Shown here: piece by piece, positions 52,556 through 62,024 of the stretch | Layout of the letters: each line of letters opens with the position of its first letter | Numbering within the stretch: the stretch's first letter is position 1 | Assembly: GCF_008042045.1 (NCBI RefSeq) | Contig: NZ_RDBP01000012.1 | Span: 2,316,459-2,379,345, forward strand | Reading direction: 5' to 3' | Origin: Streptomyces sp. T39 | GTDB lineage: Bacteria; Actinomycetota; Actinomycetes; Streptomycetales; Streptomycetaceae | Length of the DNA: 62,887 nucleotides | The notes under the pieces: model-generated | Database searches by the model: none | What the model was told of the DNA's origin: nothing | What the model saw: the letters and a program-made list of their open reading frames with translations, nothing else | Program-made: the position numbers and the translations under genes

Positions 52556-54133
52556 ATGTCTGTGATGCGTGACTCGCGGCGAAGAATCGCCGCGGCCAGC
52601 GCCATAGCCGTCGCCGCCCTCGTGGCCGGCACGGCTGCCGCCCTTCCGGCCTCCGCGGTCGAGCCGGCGCCCGTCGGCGTCATCGAGAACGCCGGCGCCC
52701 CGGGTGCCGTCAAGGGCAGCTACATCGTGACGCTCGACGAGTCCGCGGCCGACGCGGGCTCCAGCGAGGGCAAGGCCCTCGCGGCGGAATACGGTGCGAA
52801 GATCAAGCGGACCTTCCAGTCGGCCGTCAACGGCTACTCGGTCCAGCTCTCCGAGGCGCAGGCCAAGAAGTTCGCGGCGGACCCGGCTGTCGAGTCCGTC
52901 GTGCAGAACCGTACCTTCAAGATCACGGGCACCCAGCCGAACCCGCCGTCCTGGGGCCTGGACCGGATCGACCAGCAGTCGCTCCCGCTCAACTCCAGCT
53001 ACACCTACCCGGACCCGGGTGGCGAGGGTGTCACGGCGTACGTCATCGACACCGGCGTCCGCATCAGCCACAGCGACTTCGGCGGCCGCGCGTCCAACGG
53101 CTACGACGCCATCGACAACGACAACACGGCGCAGGACGGCCACGGTCACGGCACGCACGTCGCCGGTACCGTCGCCGGGTCCTCCTACGGCGTGGCCAAG
53201 AAGGCCAAGATCGTCGGCGTCCGCGTGCTCGACAACTCCGGTTCCGGCACGACCGAGCAGGTCGTCGCGGGCATCGACTGGGTGACGCAGAACGCGGTCA
53301 AGCCGGCCGTCGCCAACATGAGCCTCGGCGGCGGGATCGACAGCGTCCTCGACGAGGCGGTCCGCAACTCCATCGCCTCCGGCATCACCTACGCGGTCGC
53401 GGCGGGCAACGACGGCGCCAACGCCTCCAACTACTCGCCCGCGCGGGTCGCCGAGGCCATCACCGTCGGCTCCACCACCAGCACCGACGCCCGCTCCAGC
53501 TTCTCCAACTACGGGACGTCGCTGGACATCTTCGCCCCCGGTTCGTCGATCAAGTCGGCCTGGAACACCAACGACACGGCGACGAACACCATCTCCGGCA
53601 CCTCGATGGCGACCCCGCACGTCGCGGGCGCCGCCGCGCTCTACCTCGCCGGCAACAAGACGGCCACCCCCGCCCAGGTCGCCTCCGCGCTGACCGGCGC
53701 GGCCGTCCAGGGGAAGGTCACCAACCCGGGCACCGGTTCGCCCAACCGTCTGCTGAACGTCGGCAGCGGCGGCACCACGCCCCCGCCCGGTGACCGGTTC
53801 GAGAACACCGCCGACTACACGATCCGCGACAACGCCACCGTCGAGTCGCCGGTCACCGTCAGCGGTGTCACGGGCAACGCGCCCTCGAACCTGGCCGTCT
53901 CGGTCGACATCAAGCACACCTACATCGGTGACCTCCGGGTCGACCTGGTCGCCCCCGACGGCACCGTCTACAACCTCAAGGCGTACGGCTCCGGAGGCAG
54001 CGCGGACAACGTGATCACCACGTACACCGTGAACGGCTCCGCCGAGGTCGCCAACGGTGTCTGGAAGCTGCGCGTGGGTGACAACGCCACCTACGACACG
54101 GGCAAGATCGACGCCTGGTCGCTCCAGTTCTGA
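52556..54133 (+). CDS. Secreted S8 (subtilisin/proteinase K-like) serine peptidase with C-terminal P domain
   Basis: 525 residues from ATG 52556, with GAGGAGG upstream. A signal peptide ([18 protein letters not shown]) is followed by an I9 propeptide inhibitor (about residues 55-120: [26 protein letters not shown]). The catalytic triad is Asp in [13 protein letters not shown], His in [14 protein letters not shown] and Ser in [16 protein letters not shown], with the oxyanion Asn in AAGNDGAN. A proprotein-convertase P domain (about residues 410-525) ends the protein. It is an extracellular protease made as a zymogen. Confidence 0.95.
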   Translation: MSVMRDSRRRIAAASAIAVAALVAGTAAALPASAVEPAPVGVIENAGAPGAVKGSYIVTLDESAADAGSSEGKALAAEYGAKIKRTFQSAVNGYSVQLSEAQAKKFAADPAVESVVQNRTFKITGTQPNPPSWGLDRIDQQSLPLNSSYTYPDPGGEGVTAYVIDTGVRISHSDFGGRASNGYDAIDNDNTAQDGHGHGTHVAGTVAGSSYGVAKKAKIVGVRVLDNSGSGTTEQVVAGIDWVTQNAVKPAVANMSLGGGIDSVLDEAVRNSIASGITYAVAAGNDGANASNYSPARVAEAITVGSTTSTDARSSFSNYGTSLDIFAPGSSIKSAWNTNDTATNTISGTSMATPHVAGAAALYLAGNKTATPAQVASALTGAAVQGKVTNPGTGSPNRLLNVGSGGTTPPPGDRFENTADYTIRDNATVESPVTVSGVTGNAPSNLAVSVDIKHTYIGDLRVDLVAPDGTVYNLKAYGSGGSADNVITTYTVNGSAEVANGVWKLRVGDNATYDTGKIDAWSLQF

Positions 54134-54180
54134 TCCCGGACCGGGCGGTGACGCCCGAGCCCTGATCCACGCCCGTACGG

Positions 54181-54210
54181 AAGGGGCGGCCGCCCGAGCG
54201 GCCGCCCCTT
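54181..54210 (+). terminator. Terminator after the subtilase gene
   Basis: A 13-bp stem AAGGGGCGGCCGC with complement and loop CCGA. Confidence 0.85.
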
Positions 54211-54360
54211 TCCGCACGCCGACCGCGGTCGGCCCCCGCGGCGGGGGCCGGTCCGTCAGGGCGCCGGAGATGTCCCCGCGTTCCCACCCTCCCCGCGATT
54301 CGTCGTATGATCCGCGCGCCCGTGCGCAGGCGTTCGAACGATCCGAGGAGCAGACGAGCC

Positions 54361-55113
54361 GTGGACCCCGCAGCCCAGGGCGGGCAGCCGAACCCCCAGG
54401 ACCCGTACGGTCAGCAGCCCTGGGGCGTACCGCGCCCGCAGCCGCCGCAGCGCCGGACCCACAACGGACTCTCCATCGCCTCGCTGGTGCTGGGCATCGT
54501 CTGCTGCATCCCGCCGCTCGGCCTCGTCCTCGGACTCGTCGCGCTCACCCAGATCCGGCGCCGTGGCCAGCGGGGCAAGGGCATGGCCGTCGCGGGCGTC
54601 GTCCTCTCCTCGCTGAGCACCGTGCTGCTCGTCGTGTTCATGGCCACCGGTGGGGCGGGCGACTTCTGGCGCGAGTTCAAGAAGGGCATGGACGAAGCGT
54701 CCAGTGCGAGCAGCCCGTTCGATCTGGCCAAGGGCGACTGCTTCGACATACCGGGCGCCGAGGTGCCGGACGAGACCGAGACGGAGTCCGTCCCGACCAA
54801 GGACTGCGCCGAGCCGCACGACGCCGAGGTCACCGGCAGCTACCGGCTGGACGAGGCGGACGGGTACCCCGCGTCCGATGCGGCGGACGCGGCCATGGAG
54901 AAGCGCTGCAACGGCATCAGCGACGCCTACGTCCCCGACCCGTCCGCGCTGCCCTCCCATGTCGCCAACTACTACTTCCTGCCCACCAGGGAGAGCTGGG
55001 ACCTCGGCGACCGCACGGTGACGTGCGCCCTCGCCGCGACCGAGGGCCGGCTCACCGGCTCGTTCGAGGACGGCGGTGCGGCGGAGGCGACGGGCGGCGG
55101 GACCGGCGTCTGA
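54361..55113 (+). CDS. DUF4190 / septum-formation domain membrane protein
   Basis: 250 residues from GTG 54361, about 50 bp after a -10 candidate TATGAT (54306-54311), with GAGGAGCAGACGAGCC upstream. A Gln/Pro-rich N-terminus leads to a DUF4190 module with two membrane helices (LSIASLVLGIVCCIPPLGLVL and MAVAGVVLSSLSTVLLVVFM). The extracellular part is a Septum_form-type domain with cysteines in KGDCFDIPG, TKDCAEPHDAEV and KRCNGISDAY. Function is not established; the name comes from the family title. Confidence 0.85.
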   Translation: MDPAAQGGQPNPQDPYGQQPWGVPRPQPPQRRTHNGLSIASLVLGIVCCIPPLGLVLGLVALTQIRRRGQRGKGMAVAGVVLSSLSTVLLVVFMATGGAGDFWREFKKGMDEASSASSPFDLAKGDCFDIPGAEVPDETETESVPTKDCAEPHDAEVTGSYRLDEADGYPASDAADAAMEKRCNGISDAYVPDPSALPSHVANYYFLPTRESWDLGDRTVTCALAATEGRLTGSFEDGGAAEATGGGTGV

Positions 55114-55195
55114 GCCGACGCCGGTCCCGCCTGTCGGCGGGCCCGTGTGCCGCCCACCGCCGGGCGGCACACGGGCCGTGGTCCGTGCCGGGAGG

Positions 55196-56560
55196 TCAGC
55201 GGCGGCCGAGGCCGCGGTCCACGGCCGCCGTCAGCTCGCCGTCCGCCGTGTCCCCGTCGAGCGACCAGAACATCGCGCCGCCGAGCCCCATGGCCCGGAC
55301 GTAGGCGGACTTGGCCCGCAGCACCTGCGGGTCGTCGTACGTCCACAGCGTGGTGCCGTCGAAGAGCCAGGCGTGGCCCTCGGCCCGGTTGCGGTGCACC
55401 GTGTACGCCCCCGAGTCGGCCAGCTTCTTCAGCGCCTTGTAGTCCTCGTAGCCGGCCGCCCAGGTCGCCGGCGCCGGCCCGGTCGCGGGCTGCCCCAGAC
55501 CGTCCCCGCCGCCGGTCACACCGGTCCAGCCCTGGCCGTAGAACGGCATGCCGACCACCAGCTTGCGGGCGGGGGCGCCGCGCCGCAGCCAGTCGCGGAC
55601 GGTCTGGTCGACGCTGAAGTCGCCGCGTGCGCGCAGGGCGGACTGCTGGGCGGTCGTGGACTCGCCGGAGACGTGGAAGTCGTAGCCCTGGAGGTTCACG
55701 AAGTCGAAGTCGCGCATGATCTTGGCGACTTCGAAGCCGGCGTCGATCTTCGCGGGCGCGGTCGGCACGAACGCGCTGAGCTCGTAGTGCCTGCGCTTGC
55801 CGCCGTCCGCCTTCGCCTGCGATGTCGCGTACGCATCGAGCTGGACGCGGAACTCGCGGACCAGCGCGGTGAAGTTCTTCTTGTCCTCCGGCCGGTGGAC
55901 GGTGTCCGTGTCGCCCGCGGAGCCCGGCCACTCCCAGTCCAGGTCCACGCCGTCGAAGACCCCGGCGGCCGCGCCCCGGCCGCCGCGGGCCCCGTCGACG
56001 GGCAGGTTGCCCTTGATGTAGAGGTCGATGCAGGAGGCCACCAGGGCCTTGCGGGACTCGGGCGTGCGCACGGCGTCGGAGAAGTGGGTGGACCAGCTCC
56101 AGCCGCCGAGCGAGATCATCACCTTCAGGCCCGGGTGCTTGGCCTTCAGCTCGCGCAGCTGGTTGAAGTTGCCGGCGAGGGGCTGTTCGGCGGTGTCGGC
56201 CACGCCGTCGACGGAGTCGGCCGCGTCGAGCGGCCGGGCGTAGTCGGCCCAGGCGTCGGCCTCGCCCGGGATGTTGCCGGTGAAGCATCTGCCGTCGGCG
56301 CTCACGTTGCCGAAGGCGTAGTTGATGTGGGTGAGCCTGCCGGCCTGGCCGCTGGTGTCCATGTCCTTGACCTGGAAGTCCCGGCCGTAGACGCCCCACT
56401 GGGTGAAGTAGCCGACCCGCTTGAGGCCGGCCCGGTCGTGGCGGTCCCCGTGCCCGGGGGTCCGCTCGTCCGCGGCGGAGGCGGCGCCGGGGGAGAGGGC
56501 GGCGATGAGGGAGAGGGAGCCGACGGCGACGGCCGTACGGACAAAGGTGCTTCGACGCAT
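55196..56560 (-). CDS. Secreted GH18 chitinase
   Basis: 454 residues from ATG 56560. A signal peptide (RTAVAVGSLSLIAALSPGAASA) precedes a single GH18 catalytic domain. The DxxDxDxE motif is GVFDGVDLDWEWPGS with the catalytic Glu; the SxGG motif is VMISLGGWSW, and MPFYGQGW and MFWSLDGDT form other parts of the barrel. It hydrolyses chitin outside the cell. No binding module is attached. The upstream region carries a DasR-like palindrome, so induction by chitin breakdown products is likely. Confidence 0.95.
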   Translation of the reverse strand: MRRSTFVRTAVAVGSLSLIAALSPGAASAADERTPGHGDRHDRAGLKRVGYFTQWGVYGRDFQVKDMDTSGQAGRLTHINYAFGNVSADGRCFTGNIPGEADAWADYARPLDAADSVDGVADTAEQPLAGNFNQLRELKAKHPGLKVMISLGGWSWSTHFSDAVRTPESRKALVASCIDLYIKGNLPVDGARGGRGAAAGVFDGVDLDWEWPGSAGDTDTVHRPEDKKNFTALVREFRVQLDAYATSQAKADGGKRRHYELSAFVPTAPAKIDAGFEVAKIMRDFDFVNLQGYDFHVSGESTTAQQSALRARGDFSVDQTVRDWLRRGAPARKLVVGMPFYGQGWTGVTGGGDGLGQPATGPAPATWAAGYEDYKALKKLADSGAYTVHRNRAEGHAWLFDGTTLWTYDDPQVLRAKSAYVRAMGLGGAMFWSLDGDTADGELTAAVDRGLGRR

Positions 56561-56630
56561 GGGCGCTGGCTCGTTCCTGTGCGTGTACCGGACGGGGGGA
56601 TGAGCTGGGTCGTGCGTGCACGCAGAAGGT

Positions 56631-56646
56631 ATTGGTCTGGACCATT
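56631..56646. promoter_or_regulatory. DasR-like operator (dre) before the chitinase gene
   Basis: ATTGGTCTGGACCATT, close to the palindromic dre consensus A(C/G)TGGTCTAGACCA(C/G)T known for DasR, 71 bp upstream of the chitinase start. Chitinase genes in Streptomyces are usual members of that regulon. Confidence 0.7.
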
Positions 56647-56802
56647 GAGGTCAATAGGTCGGGGCCCGCTCCCGGATGTACCGGTGGCAAACCCTCACCC
56701 ACCGGCAAGTCATCACATCGAGTGAAACTGTGGCCTACACTTGCGGCCGGCAACCCACGGTTGCGAGGCTGTCGCAGTCTGTCAACCTGTTGGGAGTGGC
56801 CA

Positions 56803-57555
56803 GTGACATTCGGTGAGCAGCCCGCCTACCTGCGCGTTGCGAGCGATCTGCGGGAAAAGATCGTGAACGGCTCACTGCCGCCGCACACCCGGTTGCCCTC
56901 GCAGGCCCGCATCCGGGAGGAGTACGGCGTCTCCGACACGGTCGCCCTGGAGGCGCGCAAGGTGCTCATGGCCGAGGGGCTCGTCGAAGGGCGGTCCGGA
57001 TCGGGGACGTACGTACGCGAGCGGCCGGTGCCGCGCCGGGTCAGCCGGTCGGGCTTCCGGCCGCCGTCCGGGGCGAGCCCGTTCCGTCAGGAGCAGGCCG
57101 AGGACGGGGTGCGGGGCACCTGGGAATCGAGCAGCGAGCAGGAGTGCGCCGGCCCGGAGATCGCCGCCAGGCTCGGGATCCAGCTGGGCGACCGGGTGAT
57201 GCGCACCCGCTACCTCTACCGGGACGGGGGCGAGCCGATGATGATCTCGACCTCCTGGGAGCCCCTGGAGGTCACCGGCCGCACCCCGGTGATGCTGCCC
57301 GAGGAGGGGCCCCTCGGCGGCTGCGGGGTGGTGGAGCGGATGGCCGCGATCGACGTCGTCGTGGACAACGTGGTGGAGCAGGTCGGCGCCCGGCCCGGCC
57401 TGGCCGAGGAGCTGCTGACGCTGGGCGGGGTGCCGGGACACGTGGTGATGGTGGTCGAGCGCACCTACTACGCGTCGGGCAGGGCGGTCGAGACCGCGGA
57501 CGTCGTGGTGCCCGCCGACCGCTATCGCGTGGCGTACCACCTGCCGGTGCGCTGA
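56803..57555 (+). CDS. GntR/HutC family transcriptional regulator
   Basis: 250 residues from GTG 56803, with GGGAGTGG upstream. The N-terminal GntR winged helix is PAYLRVASDLREKIVNGSL, PSQARIREEYGVSDTVALEA and GLVEGRSGSGTYVRE. A UTRA effector domain follows (residues about 95-245), with RTRYLYRDGGEPMMISTSWEP and GHVVMVVERTYYASGRAVE. It is divergent from the chitinase gene, 243 bp away. It differs clearly from DasR in sequence, so its link with the chitinase is positional only. Effector unknown. Confidence 0.88.
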   Translation: MTFGEQPAYLRVASDLREKIVNGSLPPHTRLPSQARIREEYGVSDTVALEARKVLMAEGLVEGRSGSGTYVRERPVPRRVSRSGFRPPSGASPFRQEQAEDGVRGTWESSSEQECAGPEIAARLGIQLGDRVMRTRYLYRDGGEPMMISTSWEPLEVTGRTPVMLPEEGPLGGCGVVERMAAIDVVVDNVVEQVGARPGLAEELLTLGGVPGHVVMVVERTYYASGRAVETADVVVPADRYRVAYHLPVR

Positions 57556-57759
57556 CGGCGCCCGCCCGGGGAGGCCGCCGGGTGGTCGATGCGGGCGACG
57601 AGGGGGCGTATCCAGCCGGATGCGCCCCTTTCGCTGTCTCTTTGTGAAAACCCGTGTTCGCTCAGTGAAGGTCAGGCGTACGCTTGGGCATATGCGTAGT
57701 GCGGTTTCCTGTCGAAGGTTACGTATGCTCGGCTCGACCAGGGGTGGGGGAGGGGTGCG

Positions 57760-57945
57760 ATGACGGATCTGAACGCCGCTCTTCCCTGGCAGGTCGTGCG
57801 CCAGGACGGCAACGGCAATCGCTACCGCGTCGGCCGGTACGCGACGAGGGACGAGGCCCAGCGGATCGCCGACACCCTCGATCACCGGGGGCATGAGCAG
57901 CTCTACTGCGTGGAGCCCATCGGTCAGCCGCAGCCGGGACGCTGA
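57760..57945 (+). CDS. Small SPOR-domain-like protein
   Basis: 61 residues from ATG 57760, with AGGGG upstream and a -10 candidate TATGCT at 57724-57729. The sequence WQVVRQDGNGNRYRVGRYATRDEAQRIADTL is the beginning of a SPOR-like beta-alpha unit, but the protein is soluble and has no membrane anchor. SPOR domains bind denuded peptidoglycan; this short cytoplasmic form is common in Streptomyces and has no known role. Confidence 0.75.
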   Translation: MTDLNAALPWQVVRQDGNGNRYRVGRYATRDEAQRIADTLDHRGHEQLYCVEPIGQPQPGR

Positions 57946-58088
57946 ACTCCGCGCCCGCGTACGCCGCCTGACGGTGTGCCCGCCATCCGCTTCCGCCATC
58001 CGCTTCCGCCCTCCGCGCCGCAGCGCCCGCACCCCGCTTCCCGGCGGGCGCGGGCGGGGCCCGGCCGCGGCGAAGTACGCTCCGGCGC

Positions 58089-58505
58089 ATGACCGATCGT
58101 GTGGTGGTGGCGGGGGCCGTGTACGACCGGGGACGGCTGCTCGCCGCCCGGCGCAGCGCGCCGGAGGAACTGGCGGGACGCTGGGAGCTTCCCGGCGGCA
58201 AGCTCGAACCGGGGGAGAGTCCCGAGCAGGCACTCGTGCGCGAACTGCGCGAGGAGCTGGGTGTCGAGACGGAGCCGGTGGAGCGGGTCCCGGGGGAGTG
58301 GCCGCTGAAACCCGGCCTGGTGCTCCGCGTCTGGACCGTCCGCCTGCTGTCCGGTGAGCCCCGCCCCCTCCAGGATCATGACGCGCTGCGCTGGCTCGAC
58401 CCCGATGAGCGGGACGACGTCGACTGGCTCGACCAGGACCGTCCCGCCGTCGCCGCGGTGGCGCGCCTGGTGCGCGAGCGCTCCGGCGCGTACGGGCGCG
58501 ACTGA
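58089..58505 (+). CDS. MutT-type Nudix hydrolase
   Basis: 138 residues from ATG 58089, eight bases after TACGCT (58076-58081), thus probably leaderless. The Nudix box is complete: GGKLEPGESPEQALVRELRE followed by ELGV. The sequence around AGAVYDRGRLLAARRSAPEEL and RWELPGG is typical of MutT enzymes that hydrolyse 8-oxo-dGTP. Substrate is inferred from the subgroup. Confidence 0.9.
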   Translation: MTDRVVVAGAVYDRGRLLAARRSAPEELAGRWELPGGKLEPGESPEQALVRELREELGVETEPVERVPGEWPLKPGLVLRVWTVRLLSGEPRPLQDHDALRWLDPDERDDVDWLDQDRPAVAAVARLVRERSGAYGRD

Positions 58506-58734
58506 CGCGGCGGGTCCGCGCAGCGGCGCCGGGCCCGGCCTCCGGCACCCGGCCGCCCGGCGGCCGGAGGCGCACGCGATGCGTATGGGGGCGTGAAGCG
58601 CCCGCGCGTACGCCCGCAATGCACCAGTGCTCCCTCGGCGCGCCCACGCGCGGTAACCGACCCGGGAAACGGGTATGTGCCCATTAACCCCCCGAAACCG
58701 GGCGCGGGTCCGCTGGCGATCGGAAGTGATCGGC

Positions 58735-59142
58735 GTGATCGGCACCGACGGCGAATGCGTCGAGTGGAGCTTTCCGGCGCAGCCGGACGCCGTGCGCGCG
58801 GCCCGCCATGCCGTCCGTGACACCCTCCGCGAGTGGAAGCTGGACGCCGCGGTCCGCGATGTGACGGTACTGCTGGTCAGCGAACTGGTGACCAACTCCC
58901 AGCGCTACACCGCCGGACCCATCGGGGTGCGGCTCCAGCGCCGTCAGGAGAACGGCGCCGCCCCGGCCCTGCTGGTCGAGGTCTCCGATCCCGTGCCGGA
59001 CCTCCCCACCGAGCGGGCGGCGCGTCCCGAGGACGAAGGCGGCCGCGGGCTGTATCTGGTCGCATGTTCGGCCCGCAGATGGGGCACCCGCCGGGGCAGG
59101 ACGGGGAAGACGGTGTGGTTCGAGCTGCCTCTGACGGGTTAG
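58735..59142 (+). CDS. HATPase_c anti-sigma factor-like protein
   Basis: 135 residues from GTG 58735, chosen because GGAAG lies eight bases upstream; GTG 58726 is also possible. A single GHKL ATPase domain of the RsbW/SpoIIAB type: N-box VSELVTNSQRYT, then VEVSDPVPDLP and the G-box GGRGLYLVACSARRWG. Such proteins phosphorylate anti-anti-sigma factors. Streptomyces has dozens of them. The next gene encodes a phosphatase with the same C-terminal domain. Confidence 0.85.
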   Translation: MIGTDGECVEWSFPAQPDAVRAARHAVRDTLREWKLDAAVRDVTVLLVSELVTNSQRYTAGPIGVRLQRRQENGAAPALLVEVSDPVPDLPTERAARPEDEGGRGLYLVACSARRWGTRRGRTGKTVWFELPLTG

Positions 59143-59290
59143 GAGTCCGTCTGGGACGACGATCACGGAGAACTCGGCCGGAAATGAACGAGACCTCTCT
59201 GTGATCGTGAACGCCGTGTCGGCGCGGGCCGTAGTGCTGAATACTGCGGTCATGGCCGGTCCGGTGCGGTGAGCTGGAGGGGACGGTCGC

Positions 59291-61873
59291 GTGAGCGAGA
59301 TACCTGGGACGGCGAGCGGCGTCGTGTGGCAGAGCAGCGCGCCTGGCTCGATCTACGACTACATCAAGGTCGCGTCGTTCTCGATCGGCCCGGACGGCCT
59401 GGTCGACCAGTGGAGCAGGCGTGCCGCCGAACTCTTCGGCGTCACGGCCGACCAGGTCAGGGGCAAGGACCCGGTGCAGGCGTTCCTCCCCGCGGAACTG
59501 AGGTCGCGCGCCTACCGCAAGGTGGCCGAGATCCTCGACGGCAAGGAGTGGACCGGGCTGGTCCCCTTCCGTGCGCCGGGCGGCGAACACGCCCACGGCA
59601 TGGCCGAGATCTACGTGATGCCGAGCGAGGCGGGCGACGGCCGGCTCGGAGCCCTCTGTATCGTGGTCGATGTGCGGGCACTGCGCAGCATCGAGAGTGA
59701 TCTCGCCGCATCGCAGGCCATATTCGGCCAATCTCCCTTCGGTTTCCTGCTCTTCGGCACGGATCTCACCGTGCAGCGTGCCAACCGCCGGTTCGCGGCC
59801 GTCTTCGGCGGGGTGGCGGAGGAGCACCGAGGCCGCACCGTGTACGACTACCTCTCCCGCCCCGAGGCCGAGCGCATGGACGCCGCCCTGCGCCGGGTCC
59901 TGGAGACCGGCGAATCGGTCACCGACCTGCAGATCACCGGCACCGCGCCCCGCAGCAGCGACCGGAGGCAGTGGTCCATCAACCTCTACCGCGTGCACGG
60001 CGGATCCGGCAGGCCTGTCGGCGTCGCCGGACTCGGCACCGATGTGACGCGCCGTCACAGCGCGGCCCGGGAGGCCGCCAGCGCGCGCCGCAACCTCGCG
60101 ATCCTCAACGAGGCCAGCGCCCGCATAGGCAACTCCCTCGACCTGGAGACCACCGCCCGCGAACTCCTCGACGTCGCCGTGCCCGGCTTCTGCGACCTGG
60201 CCTCCGTCGACCTCTACCAGTCCCTGCTCACCGGGGACGAGGCGCCGCCGGGACAGTACGGCTCCGCGCACGCCGAGAGCTACGGCGGCGGCAGCGCCGA
60301 ACTCCGCCGGGTCGCCTTCGCCAGCGCCGTCTCCGACGCCCCGCTGGTGACCACCCCCGACTGCGTCCCCGCCGGCTCCGCCCCGGCCGCCGTCGGCGAG
60401 GTCCACCGCTTCCCGTTCAACTCCCCCTGCGCCGGCGCGCTGCGGACCGCGAGCGTGCGGACGATCCCCGGCGGCGAGGGCAGCCTCCTGCAGTCGACGC
60501 TCGCCGTGCCGATGGTCGCCCACGACACGGTCGTCGGTCTGGTCCAGTTCGCCCGCGCCAAGGGAAGCGAACCCTTCGGCGAACGGGACCGCGCCCTCGC
60601 CGTCGAGCTCGCCGCCCGCGCGGCCGTCTGCATCGACAACGCCCGCCTCTACCGGCGGGAGCACGAGCGCGCCCTCATCCTCCAGCGCAGCCTGCTGCCC
60701 CCGGGCGACCCGGAGGCGGCGGGGCTCGACATCGCCTGCCGCTACCTGCCGGGCACGACGACCACCGAGGTCGGCGGCGACTGGTTCGACGTCATCGAGC
60801 TCCCCGGGCACCGCACGGCCCTCGTCGTCGGCGACGTCATGGGGCGGGGACTGCGCGCCGCCGTCGCCATGGGCGAACTGCGCACCGCCGTCAGGACCCT
60901 GGCGCTGCTCGACCTGGAGCCCGCCGAGGTGCTCTCCGCCCTCGACGAGATCGCCCGCGGCCTCGGCGGCCCCGGCACGCCCTCCCAGCTCCGCCGCTCC
61001 GGCGCGTCCGCCGCCCCGCCCCGCCCCGGCAGCTCTCGGGAGGCCGACCTCTCCGAGGTCTACCTCGCCACCTGCGTCTACGCCGTCTACGACCCGGTCA
61101 CCCGGCGCTGCACCTTCGCCAACGCCGGCCACCTGCCGCCCGCCCTCGTCGAACCGGGGGAGGAGGCGCTGCTGCTCGACGTGCCGCCCGGGATGCCGCT
61201 CGGGGTGGGCGGCGAGCCCTTCGAGGAGGTGCAGGTCGAGCTGCCGGAGGGGTCCCTCCTGGCGCTCTACACCGACGGGCTCGTCGAGTCCCGCGACCAC
61301 CCCCTCGACGAGGGCCTGCACGCCTTCCGCACCGCCCTCACCGACCCCGGCCGGGTCCTGGAGGACGTCTGCGACCATGTGCTGAACAGCCTCGACACCC
61401 GCCACGGCGAGGACGACATCGCCCTGCTGATGGCCCGCATCCAGGGGCTGCCGGCCGAGGCCGTCGGCGACTGGCGGCTGCCGCGCGAGCCCCGCTCGGT
61501 GGGCCGTGCCCGCGAGCTGACCCGTGCCCAGCTCGTCGCCTGGGACCTCGAGGCGCTGGTGGACACCGTCGAACTGCTCGTCAGCGAACTGGTCACCAAC
61601 GCGCTGCGCTACGGCGAGGGCGAGATACGGCTGCGGCTGCTGCGCGACCGCACCCTCGTCTGCGAGGTGTGGGACGCGGGCCTGGTCCAGCCCCGGCGCC
61701 GCCGGGCCCGGGACACGGACGAGGGCGGCCGCGGCCTTCAGCTCGTGGGCCTGCTCAGCGCGGGCTGGGGCTCCCGGCGCACCCCGCGGGGCAAGACGGT
61801 CTGGTTCGAACTGGGCCTCCCGGACGGGGAGCCGTCGGAGCCGACGGTGGACCAGCTGCTGAGCATGTTCTGA
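59291..61873 (+). CDS. PAS-PAS-GAF-PP2C-HATPase regulatory protein
   Basis: 860 residues from GTG 59291, with GGAGGGG upstream. Two PAS domains (about residues 20-130 and 135-255), a GAF domain (about 270-445), a SpoIIE-type PP2C phosphatase (about 460-690: EVGGDWFDVIEL, VVGDVMGRGL, FANAGHLPPALV, YTDGLVESR) and a C-terminal RsbW-like HATPase (VSELVTNALRYGE, DTDEGGRGLQLVGLL). It would sense redox, light or ligands through the PAS and GAF domains and act on a partner-switching sigma pathway. It resembles the shorter protein at 28523, which lacks the PAS domains. No sigma factor gene is adjacent. Confidence 0.92.
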   Translation: MSEIPGTASGVVWQSSAPGSIYDYIKVASFSIGPDGLVDQWSRRAAELFGVTADQVRGKDPVQAFLPAELRSRAYRKVAEILDGKEWTGLVPFRAPGGEHAHGMAEIYVMPSEAGDGRLGALCIVVDVRALRSIESDLAASQAIFGQSPFGFLLFGTDLTVQRANRRFAAVFGGVAEEHRGRTVYDYLSRPEAERMDAALRRVLETGESVTDLQITGTAPRSSDRRQWSINLYRVHGGSGRPVGVAGLGTDVTRRHSAAREAASARRNLAILNEASARIGNSLDLETTARELLDVAVPGFCDLASVDLYQSLLTGDEAPPGQYGSAHAESYGGGSAELRRVAFASAVSDAPLVTTPDCVPAGSAPAAVGEVHRFPFNSPCAGALRTASVRTIPGGEGSLLQSTLAVPMVAHDTVVGLVQFARAKGSEPFGERDRALAVELAARAAVCIDNARLYRREHERALILQRSLLPPGDPEAAGLDIACRYLPGTTTTEVGGDWFDVIELPGHRTALVVGDVMGRGLRAAVAMGELRTAVRTLALLDLEPAEVLSALDEIARGLGGPGTPSQLRRSGASAAPPRPGSSREADLSEVYLATCVYAVYDPVTRRCTFANAGHLPPALVEPGEEALLLDVPPGMPLGVGGEPFEEVQVELPEGSLLALYTDGLVESRDHPLDEGLHAFRTALTDPGRVLEDVCDHVLNSLDTRHGEDDIALLMARIQGLPAEAVGDWRLPREPRSVGRARELTRAQLVAWDLEALVDTVELLVSELVTNALRYGEGEIRLRLLRDRTLVCEVWDAGLVQPRRRRARDTDEGGRGLQLVGLLSAGWGSRRTPRGKTVWFELGLPDGEPSEPTVDQLLSMF

Positions 61874-62024
61874 CCGCGGGCGCCGCGGCGCGGCGGCCCC
61901 GGCGCGGGAACCGCGGGCCCGTCCGTGCCGGAACCGGCACCCGCACCGACCCCCGCCACGCCCGCGCCTCCACCGCCCGTCCGTCCGCGTCCCCCGTCCC
62001 CGCGACGACAGCCCCCGGCGCGGC

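Noticed and set aside
56803..57555. Identification of the GntR protein as DasR
   Set aside because: Its sequence differs clearly from DasR as I remember it, and DasR is not normally encoded beside this chitinase.
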